Assembly: GCA_023525975.1 (NCBI GenBank)
Contig: CM042025.1
Span: 2,991,001-3,055,000 of the forward strand
DNA length: 64,000 bases
Source of the DNA: Smallanthus sonchifolius
Lineage: Eukaryota; Streptophyta; Magnoliopsida; Asterales; Asteraceae
Direction: 5' to 3'
Shown here: in pieces, positions 45,548-53,790 of the stretch
Layout of the letters: each line of letters starts with the position of its first letter
Position numbering within the stretch: the first letter of the stretch is position 1
The notes under the pieces: model-generated
What the model was told of the DNA's origin: nothing
The model's input: the letters and a program-made list of their open reading frames with translations, nothing else
The model's database searches: none
Made by a program: the position numbers and the translations under genes

Positions 45548-45735
45548 GTAGATGGTGGTGCCGGTGCAGGTGTGAGGAGGAGATGGTGGAAGTTACAGGT
45601 GGTGGTGTCGGTGCAGGCGTGAGGAGGGAGATGACGGGTGGTGCAGGTGCAGGTGTGAGGAGGAGATGGTGGAGGGTGGTGGCAGGTGCAGGTGGTGGTG
45701 TCGGTGCAGGCGTGAGGAGGGAGATGACGGGTGGG
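45548..45735. repeat. GGTGCAGG(T/C)GTGAGGAGG minisatellite
   Basis: Four to five units of a degenerate motif GGTG(G/C)(T)GGTGCAGGTGTGAGGAGGGAGATG in tandem. Confidence 0.75.
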
Positions 45736-45751
45736 TGGGGGGTATGTAAAA

Positions 45752-45887
45752 AATATAATTAAATTGAATGGACCCATCTCTCTATTTTTGGCCGTCCTTT
45801 CCCACAAACGTTTAAGGACGGAGCCACGCAAGATGACGCTCTTAGCCGTCTTCGTCCGTCCACATATACATCCCACAGACACCCATG
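45752..45887 (-). repeat. Repeat unit A, inverted copy
   Basis: Reverse-orientation partner of 43881-44013; see that entry for the shared motifs. Confidence 0.8.
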
Positions 45888-46294
45888 GGATCCAAATCGA
45901 CCGGTGAAAGGTCCCAAACGGCATAGTGTAACCACTCGTCGACGGCATATCAATTAAACACAAAAGTCAAAAAAATGTAAAAAATGTAAAAAGTCGTTTA
46001 AAAACCCCACCACCACCTCTCAAAAGCCTAAAAACCCAACCACCACCCCCACATATATATATTAATTTTTTAATTAAAATAATTATTAAGATATTTTTAA
46101 ATAAATGGGTAAAAAGACCAAAGTACCCTCATGTGCCTTGCACATGACAATACTTAACGGAAAAATTTAACTGGGTTAGGGGCAAATGACGTAATGTGCA
46201 AGATTTTTAAACGTAAAGGATGACCTCTATTAATTTTTTTGTTAAAGAACACTATCTGAAAAATGATATAAACATAAATGACGATATTATACAT

Positions 46295-46917
46295 TATTAT
46301 AGGGCATAAGATTGAAAAATGATTCCGATTTGATGGAAAAGAATATGAAAGAGAATAAAAGTGAGAATCTCATCGATTGAAAGTAAGATAAACCTCAATC
46401 TCTAGAACGATTATATTGTGTGCTTAAGAGGAATATATAGTAGCTTTTTAATCAACAATTCAAATATTTGAATAAAAACTATTTAGAAGCTTGAATGGGC
46501 TATTTAGGTGACTTTAACCCATTTTGAGCGTTCCCTTTTAGCATTAACTATATAATATATATATATATATATATATAACTTATTTAAAAAGCATGAGAAT
46601 GTATAGTAATAATAGTGATTTACACATTCTCTTGCATTGGATACAAGCACTTATCCAAGTTTTGACCTAAAAAGGAAAAACCACTTCTGGATCTGCTAAT
46701 TCTTGCCTGTGTTCCATAGAGAACAGAGAGAAAGAGAGAGCGGCGGAGTAGGTGGATTCAGCGACGACTCCCTTTTTATTGGTGTCTCCTGGTTCAGATC
46801 TGCTTGCCTTCCTTTGACAGCAATGATTCGGGCGTCATGTGATTGAATCTGGTGAGCGTCTGATTGATTATAGATGTAGACAATCGCTGTCGGCCTTTCC
46901 GTTGGGGCTTACCACAA
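46295..46917. other. Spacer and possible leader-like tract
   Basis: A (TA)n tract lies near 46554-46577. From about 46710 a GAGAGAAAGAGAGAGCGGCGG purine-rich tract and less AT-rich DNA resemble a 5' UTR. It runs into the insertion site of the LTR element at 46923, continuing at 49695. I cannot assign a gene. Confidence 0.3.
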
Positions 46918-46922
46918 AAAAC

Positions 46923-49689
46923 CGTTATGAACAACGTAGCGCAGCGGAATCAACACACACACATGCACAAACGATAATCACGCGGTACAGAAAAAATAAA
47001 CAACACAAGAATTTTACCCAGTGGGGGACCTACGTCCACGGGCTGCAACTAGGTTATTTCACTAAGCTCTAGGCACACAAATTACAGTTACAACATAGGG
47101 TATTTATAGATTAAAACTAGGGTTCCTAACTTAACTGTAGAGATAGGCCCATTAGGGCCGGCTAACCCTAATTAGGGCCGGCCGCCTCTAAACGAGACTC
47201 CACACCTAACAATCTCCCACTTGGAGGCTCGAGCAATCCTCAATCCACCATCCAAGCAGACCCTATACCATTAACACCAGTAATCTTCAATAACAGAAAT
47301 CCTTCAAGCCTCCAGTTCTAAGAACAAGCTAACACTTCACTATTAGAAGTTTCCAAGCCTCCGGCTCCCAAGAACAAGCTAAGATTTCAAATAACAAAAG
47401 TCCTCCAAGCCTTCGGTTCCTATAAACAAGCTAAGACTTCAATCCAATCCTCCTAGTTGCAGCAGCCAACTCCTCAATTACCAGAAGAGCCCGTTGAAGC
47501 TCCCCCGAGTTCCAACCCAGCAGTCATCACTGACCCAGCCATGGCAAAACCCGCCATTGACTCATCCTCAATCTCAACCGGCACTTACTTACTCGAACTA
47601 CCGACTCCAGAGACTTCCAGAGGAAACACCACTCTCCAAAACCTGCAAGTACCATGGAGAGATTTTCCCATTCGGAATTCCGGTCTTCAGAACCCAACGG
47701 TGTTTTGAACTGTATCCAGAACACGTCCCATGCTCCCACTATTCCCAAAACCCCTGACCTGGTTTAAACCTCTGAATGCACTCAGCTAATATCTCTGTGG
47801 CTCTAGGATTCACACTTGCAAAATGAATCCACTTAGCTCTACCCGATGCAGCGAGCCAAGACTTTAATACTTGGAAGTTGGTTCCCTTCTTCAAGCGATA
47901 CATAAACCTGTATCTTCCCAAAGTCTTCAAACAATAGATTCACCAATGCTTCACAGAAGTGAGTAATGAAGCATACCAGAATCTTGAACCCAAGAGTCTC
48001 CACTGTCTTCACCGAGTCCCAATGCATCAACCCAGACACATTCTCAGAAGCAGAATTTACTATCTTTGACATCGACTCTAAAGAATGTCCCACATACCTC
48101 CATGCAGCTCCACCAAGTCAACTATGCTCAGCTCCCATTGTCCCTGTTATCCCAACCCATGCCAAATGTCGTATCACTGATCACCATCGAACAAGAAACA
48201 ACTTCACAATTCTAGACCAGCTAACCGGCAAACAGTTACAACAGCAGCAGAGCTTTCATGAAAGCAAATGGTACCAAGGATTCCGCGACCGTACACCCGA
48301 TCGGCTAACCCTAACCGAAAAATCTTTCAACCGAGCAATATCACCTGACTTCCTTTTTATTTTCACTTATGTCGTCACCAACACACCAGAACCGGAATAC
48401 TTAAAACCCAAAGCATTCCAAACCTGCTGGTTCCATTTTCACCGGTTTTATCCCACAGTACCACACTCAAGTTCTTTTGACATAACCAACCAACCTCCAA
48501 ACCGTCAAACCTTTGGATAATAACCATCCCGTCTTCAGCCATAACACTAGCAAACAGAAAACATATCGAAACAGTGAAATAAACACAGTAATGTCACGGG
48601 CCTGAATTTGACAGTTGTTCTACCAAACTCTGTCAATAAACTGATCTGCTCCTGCAATAAACCTCGCAAACAAATCTAAACCCGAATACTGAATTTCACA
48701 TAACCCGGTTCCTAAATAGTTGATAATAAACAGTCAAACAGAACTAAACAAAACTCTAACGTTTACCCGACGAATCCAAGAGCTTTATAACCAAACCCTA
48801 ATCGGCGGCTTCAAAGAGTTTAACCTGGTACCCGAAACAATCAAACCGTTAACCCGCAACACAAACCCGAAACACCCGACCCGACGCTTCACCTGCAAAC
48901 TCGAGTGAAACCAGCAACTCCAAGAGATCCACAACAGAAACTCTAATTGCAAAATCACTCCAAATCAGTCCCGAACAGCCCTGTTTTCTAGCGAAACAGC
49001 CCTGTTTTCTCTCGAAACATCCCTGTTTTCCTCCGAAACATCCCTGTTTTCCTCTAAAACATCCCCGTTTTCTTTCCCCTTTTGCGCAACCTAGGGTTTG
49101 AAAAAACCCTAATTCCGGCGGCCCAAAAAACAAGAAACCAGGCTGCGAATCAGCCCTAGAACAGCAGCTGAAAAGCGAAAAATTTTCTGGAAACACTGTT
49201 CACGCCGAAAACACTGTTCATGCCAAAAAAACACTGTTCATGCCGGAAAACACTGTTTACGGCGGCGGTACTGTAGCGGCGGCGGTATTGTAGCAGCTAG
49301 GGTTTTCCTTTGCGAATCGTTCTACCGTGCAATACCGTGTGTAACAACGAACCAAAGCTCTGATACCACTTGTTAGGAACAACGTGGCGCAGCGGAATCA
49401 ACACACACACATGCACAAACGATAATCACGCGGTACAGAAAAAATAAACAACACAAGAATTTTACGTGGTTCGGTCCCAGTGGGGGACCTACGTCCACGG
49501 GCTGCAACTAGGTTATTTCATTAAGCTCTAGGCACACAGATTACAGTTACAACATAGGGTATTTATAGATTAAAACTAGGGTTCCTAACTTGTTCTCCAA
49601 GTTAGGCCCAAACCGTAGAGATAGGCCCATTAGGGCCGGCTAACCCTAATTAGGGCCGGCTGCCTCTAAACGAGACTCCACACCTAACA
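46923..49689 (-). mobile_element. Non-autonomous LTR retroelement, 2,767 bp, minus strand
   Basis: LTRs at 46923-47211 (289 bp) and 49371-49689 (319 bp) share GCGCAGCGGAATCAAC, GCACAAACGATAATCACGCG, GTGGGGGACCTACGTCC and GGCCGGCTAACCCTAATTAGGG; the left copy lacks two short blocks. AAAAC flanks the insert (46918-46922 and 49690-49694). The reverse complement of the Met-tRNA primer site (GCTCTGATACCA, 49357-49368) sits next to the right LTR, and a purine tract on the minus strand (AAGTGGGAGAT) abuts the left LTR, so it reads right to left. The 2.16-kb interior has no gag, protease, RT or integrase that I can recognise. Same family as the solo LTR at 21954-22212. Confidence 0.92.
48978..49075. 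repeat. 21-bp tandem repeat inside the LTR retroelement
   Basis: About 4.5 units of (G/T)CCCTGTTTTC followed by a C(T/G)AAACA-type end. The period of 21 would encode GCFxxKQ heptads on the minus strand if translated. ACACTGTTCA repeats follow at 49190-49250. Confidence 0.85.
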
Positions 49690-49694
49690 AAAAC

Positions 49695-50330
49695 CCCATC
49701 GAAAGCCCCAACTTTGAGTTTATGAAATTGAATGTTGTGTTTGTGCTTGCCACAAAAACTCCATTTGGAACACTAATGTTTGATTCTTATTTTATCTCCA
49801 TCTATGAAATTTGACTTTAAGGTGCTTTTTCAGATGGTATGTTAGACAACCATGTGACAATGCCAGGACCCATCTGAGGTGCTTGCAATGATAAAAGTTG
49901 ATTTAAACCTGCCTGACTTGCAATTAATTTTGCTTATAATTTATATAATCTTTAGAATAGAAATTAATCATAATTTTGCTGTTGCTTCTCTCTTGATCTT
50001 AGGGTTAAATTTATGCAACGTTCCACTTGACATGTAGTTTATAAATATGTTTGGCTATTGATAAAATGCTCCTATATTTGTGTACCAAAGTTAAAATAAA
50101 TGGTTATAAATGTGAAAAAAAAAGTTGAAGTCAGTTGCACAACTTTCTTTTTTTTCCTTTTGCATTTTTTGTGGACTTCAATGGTTTTTCCATTGAACAT
50201 AAATTTTAGTTTCGCAAGTCAATGTGTCAGATGGATCTGTTTAATGCATCATTTTTTTTTGTAATTTATGGTAGTTTAAAAAATGTCATGATGTGTAAGT
50301 ATCTGATGGACAGTTTACAACCAATTCCAG
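49695..50330. other. Spacer before the exon-fragment run
   Basis: AT-rich DNA continuing the target sequence of the LTR element. No exon recognised. Confidence 0.4.
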
Positions 50331-50614
50331 ATAACAATGTCTGCAGTTAGAGAATGGGATGCTTCACAGGGTAGTAAACTTTCAGGGGTATGTTTTCTAA
50401 CACCGTTTTTTATTTATATATTTACTACAATAATTATATTTATTATTATTATTGTTGTTGTTGTTTTCGAAAACTTTGCATCACACGTCTCCCTAACATT
50501 TCTTGGAAAAACAATGCATGATTTTCAGGCTGTTGCTGTAAATAATTTGGGAAAGTGGAAAACAACCACACAAATGACTTCCTTAACCATTCTTCTGGCG
50601 ATTAGAGATCCTAG
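50331..50614 (+). pseudogene. Phosphatidylglycerophosphate synthase fragment (two exons)
   Basis: Exon 50331-50387 (after TTCCAG) reads ITMSAVREWDASQGSKLSG. Exon 50529-50614 (after TTTCAG) reads AVAVNNLGKWKTTTQM and continues SLTILLAIRDP. Together they match the ALREW...AVAV..(I/L)GK.KT..QM block of CDP-diacylglycerol-glycerol-3-phosphate 3-phosphatidyltransferases (PgsA/PGP1), which make phosphatidylglycerophosphate in plastids and mitochondria. The N-terminal catalytic DG(x)2AR(x)8G(x)3D(x)3D CDP-alcohol motif is absent and nothing of this gene follows, so it is a fragment. Introns and splice sites are kept, so the copy came from genomic DNA and not from mRNA. Trp-Asp replaces the usual Trp-Ala/Met. 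Confidence 0.78.
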
Positions 50615-50920
50615 GTTCATATACAATCATCAGTTTTGTTTTGGATTGCATCGTTCCTGAAGAGGTCCACATTTTGACCGACCGACCCAGAGATTTAGTC
50701 TTGAGCTAAAGTCTGCTGAACATGAGATAAAAATGAACCTTAGGAGGTGTTTGGATTGCTTATTAAAACTGTTTCACCTATCTGTTTAATTGTGTTTTGA
50801 TTACTTATAATGAATTATAAATATTGGTTTAAGGTTTAGATAATTAATGATAATCATGAATGCTAATTATATAATCATGAATGCTAATTATATGAATTTT
50901 TTGTCCCTCTATATCTACAG

Positions 50921-51114
50921 TAGTAAATAGCTTGAGAAATTTTTTTGATGAAGCAATACAAAGGGATGATTTGAAGGCAATTGTTGTTACAGGTAATTTC
51001 AGTGTATACTTGAGTGTTTTTTATATTGTTATTTGTAAGTGTATACTTGAGCAGGTGCAAAGGGCAGGTTTTCTGGTGCCTTTGATATCAATGCATTTGG
51101 TGGACTGCAGGAAG
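50921..51114 (+). pseudogene. Peroxisomal beta-oxidation multifunctional protein (MFP2/AIM1) fragment, two exons
   Basis: Exon 50921-50992 encodes VNSLRNFFDEAIQRDDLKAIV plus VTG. Exon 51055-51114 continues in phase: GAKGRFSGAFDINAFGGLQE. This is the N-terminal enoyl-CoA hydratase/isomerase region of plant MFP2 or AIM1, peroxisomal enzymes of fatty-acid beta-oxidation. The usual FSGGFDI has become FSGAFDI. Only about 44 codons of a protein of over 700 residues are present, both introns are kept, and no other MFP exon follows. Clearly a captured fragment. Confidence 0.85.
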
Positions 51115-51179
51115 GTAAAGGTCTGCAAATTGAGTACACTTAATTCTTAACTTTTATATTGTGCCAAATATGTACTAGA

Positions 51180-51300
51180 TTTATATTATTTAATAATACT
51201 AACTTATTTTTTTGATTAAATTGATTTAGGACGTTTTATGCATTAGAGAAATAGTGTAGGGGCTTTGACCCGCTTGACTTGCTTCCTTTTACCCGTTGAT
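51180..51300 (+). repeat. Partial dispersed-repeat copy
   Basis: Contains TTGATTTAGGACGTTTTATGCATTAGAG, GGGGCTTTGACCCGCTTGACTTGCTTCCTTTT and CCGTTGATAAT, in the order of the family's middle and tail. Confidence 0.5.
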
Positions 51301-51993
51301 AATTATCACTTTTGATTTATTTTAAATGTTTGAGAGGGGGGGGGGGGAGTTAGTTATCAGTTATTAGAAAAGAAATAAAAAATATGTGGATCCTACTTGG
51401 ATTTCTTTTGCCATTTCACGTTCCAACTAAACATATAAGAAATAAAAAATGAAACATACTTAAAGTTTCCTTTTGATAATAACTTTTGACCAGTCTCATT
51501 TTTAGCAAATTTCCTACAGAAACAAACCCGCAGATTTAATATTTTATAAGGTCATAGTTCATAAATGTGAAATTTGTTATTTTAATTCATGGTTTGGTTA
51601 AGGTGGGCCATCAAATTACAAGAATAGATTCTTCAATCGTCCAAGCGGTATTATGTTTCCTTTTTGATGAAATCTTTAAGCTAAATTCAGTTTTGTATTA
51701 AAGAAACGAAGCATTTTTCTTGGCTTAATACCAGTTGGTTAAATGTGCAGAGATTAAGATTCAAGATTGCATTTTCACTTCCTACGTATGTTAATTTTGT
51801 TGCTGAGGTATTATTTCTGCTGATATGTGGTTTTATTTTGTAGGCTTGTTGGTCTCTATTTCCCGTTCGGTTCAGTTGATATTAGTTGTTGTTCATAGTT
51901 GGTATTGTATGGAGGTGTGTTCATTTTTTTTTTCCTGTTTCTAGTCTTACGCTTATTCTGGCTTGGTAGTTGCTGCATGTATCTTAACATATT

Positions 51994-52135
51994 GTGATCC
52001 ACCATTTGAAGATGTTCCTGAGGAGGATTGGTTTTTTGTTAAGTGTAGCAAGAAGCCCATCTAAAAAGAGCAGCAAAAGGAAAGTGAAGATGTTCCTGAG
52101 GAGGATTGGTTTTGGCACACATTGTGATCCTCTAT
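51994..52135 (+). pseudogene. Unidentified fragment with duplicated DVPEEDWF segment
   Basis: GAAGATGTTCCTGAGGAGGATTGG occurs twice, at about 52008 and 52086. The first copy lies in a frame reading CDPPFEDVPEEDWFFVKCSKK. The pattern CDPPxxDVPxxDWFxxxC recalls the C-terminal half of a PHD zinc finger, but the zinc ligands cannot be completed and a stop follows. Same strand as the flanking gene fragments. Confidence 0.35.
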
Positions 52136-52183
52136 TTATGTTTGAATTTGATTTGAGCAAAATTTCTAATGTGGAGTTTTATA

Positions 52184-52679
52184 CACAAGGAGCGATTCGG
52201 ATTTGAAGGACCATGCCAACCCACTTATCTTTGACAACAACTACTTCACGTAAGATTTAGTATTTGATATTAATTTTTATTGTAATTCCTATTTTTATGC
52301 AAATCCTAAATAGTAGTTGTGTACTTTTTATAAACAGAGAATTTCTTGCTGGCGAGGAGGGGCTTCTGAAGCTACCAACTGACAAAGCTCTTCTGGAAGA
52401 CCCTGTATTTCGACCCATGGTTGAGAAATATGCCTCTGTGAGTATATAACTTCAGCCCTTGCCTTTGAACATACAACAAACATATTGCACTATTTTACTT
52501 GGGTTCTTAGTTGTTTTGGTACTTTTTTGAATCAGGATGAGGATGCTTTCTGTGCTGATTATGCAGTGTCCCACATGAAAGTCGCTGAGTTGGGGGTAAA
52601 GTTTCTAATTTTGATTTCTTTCATTAAATATATAATGGCATCTGTGTCTAGAATGATTATCAGATTTGCAGAGGCATAA
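52184..52679 (+). pseudogene. Cytosolic-type ascorbate peroxidase, 3' half, four exons
   Basis: Exon 52184-52249 encodes HKERFGFEGP and then, after a 2-nt deletion at the conserved Trp, NPLIFDNNYFT. Exon 52338-52437 gives EFLAGEEGLLKLPTDKALLE and DPVFRPMVEKYAS. Exon 52536-52595 gives DEDAFCADYAVSHMKVAELG. The last exon near 52665-52679 gives FAEA and stop, one base out of phase. These are the final exons of class I ascorbate peroxidase (H2O2 removal using ascorbate). The proximal heme histidine region, the distal catalytic Arg/His and everything upstream are missing, and two frame errors break it. Introns are retained, so it was copied as genomic DNA. Confidence 0.92.
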
Positions 52680-52781
52680 GGATTGTGATGGAAGGGTGAT
52701 GTAGTTGCTGCTGTTGGATCTTTATTTTGAAAAATTACAAGTGTTTTTGTTTTGTTAACTAGAGATTTAGATTACAATAAA

Positions 52782-52793
<12 letters not shown>

Positions 52794-52833
<40 letters not shown>
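52794..52833. repeat. (TA)n microsatellite
   Basis: About 20 TA units just after the ascorbate peroxidase fragment. Confidence 0.95.
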
Positions 52834-52835
<2 letters not shown>

Positions 52836-52854
52836 CTAATATAACCATCTTTGG

Positions 52855-53200
52855 GTTAAGTCATCTATTAACTTTTTTTTAAAAGTGAACATAATAGAGT
52901 TAGTGAGTCAAGCCAACCCAACCCGAGCATGTGCATACTAAAAAAAACTGTTTTTAATCATTGGCTATTTTGATCAAAGCATCTTTTTAAATGAACATAA
53001 TAGAGTTAGTGAGTCAATCCAGTTTAAAATTACCTGCTTTTGATCATTTACCAGTCAAACATTTATTTTTATGGCAGTTTTTCGCGACGCAACGCGTGCG
53101 GGTTAAATACCAGTTTTTTTTTTACATATTTGAGATATAAAACAACCCAAATCGGTTGATTCATAAGTAAATGAGTCGAAGTTGTCACTCCTAAAAAAGT
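52855..53200 (+). repeat. Degraded dispersed-repeat DNA with a Helitron-like end inside
   Basis: GTCAAGCCAACCCAACCCG and ATCGGTTGATTCATAAGTAAATGAGTC are family-type text. Between them (53083-53112) CGCGACGCAACGCGTGCGGG...ACCAGT resembles the GC-rich CGCAACGCG...CTAGT end of Helitrons with one T-to-C change. Confidence 0.4.
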
Positions 53201-53377
53201 TATGCAATTTCCATCTTACCTTTAAGAGTATACTTGCATGTAAATGAATAAAGTCGAAGACTATTCCTTAAGATCTTATATAATAAAAGGAGCTTAACAA
53301 AGAATCAATTGGTATCCCCAGATAATTAAGACATATCAAGATTGAAGCTCTTAAAGGATATAAATGTCTCGCTTTTA

Positions 53378-53670
53378 CGCTGTGTTCCCGAGTCTCATTT
53401 AAGGAGGGAAAAGAAAGGGAGGGAATGAAAGCCTCGTTCCAGAGTTTTTTTAGGGGGGGAAAAGAAAGAAAATGAGAGGAAGAGTGTTTCAAAGTTTTTT
53501 TCAAGAAAGGAAATGGAGGGAAATGAAGGGAAAACAAGCCTTATCTCCGTCATCCCAAATTGGAGAGATTTGGAGACAAAGAAAAAGAAGGGAAAAGAAA
53601 AGAAGGGGAATGAATCATTTCATTTCTTTTCTTTTCTTTTCTTCCCTTTAGTAAACTCCGGAACACAGCG
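53378..53670. mobile_element. Tourist-like (PIF/Harbinger) MITE, 293 bp
   Basis: Termini CGCTGTGTTCC and GGAACACAGCG are perfect 11-bp inverted repeats flanked by TTA on both sides (53375-53377 and 53671-53673), the 3-bp target of PIF/Harbinger transposases. The interior is purine-rich (GGGAAAAGAAAG), with the complement on the right. No transposase. Confidence 0.88.
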
Positions 53671-53790
53671 TTAGAATATTGTTATTGTTGGAAATTTAGT
53701 GAAAATGTGTTTTTTCACTGACTTTTGATACAAATAATTATATGTAATTGTAATTAATGTAATTATTATTTTGTGAGCTTGTGTTCTATT

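Larger units (their letters stand above)
44488..46294. mobile_element. Large foldback repeat, about 1.8 kb, with nested insertions
   Basis: Left arm (44488-44730: CACATTACGTCCTTTGCCCCTAACC, GCATATGAGGATACTTTGGTC, ACCCATTTATTTAAAAATATC) and right arm (46060-46294) are inverted copies. Inside are CT- and CCA-rich tracts (44775-45060), two direct 80-bp repeats starting GGATCCAAATCGACCG (45206 and 45891), a GGTGCAGGTGTGAGGAGG minisatellite, and the inverted unit at 45752-45887. Open frames here are low-complexity and not credible genes. Confidence 0.65.

Noticed and set aside
44820..45963. Several 80-160 codon frames on both strands
   Set aside because: CCA/CT-rich low-complexity DNA and a GGTGCAGG minisatellite inside a foldback; no domain or exon structure.
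47966..48520. A 184-codon plus-strand frame
   Set aside because: It lies antisense inside the LTR retroelement and shows no recognisable domain; the element reads on the minus strand.
50331..52679. A single intact multi-exon gene
   Set aside because: The exons belong to different protein families, and the peroxidase part has a 2-nt deletion and a phase error.
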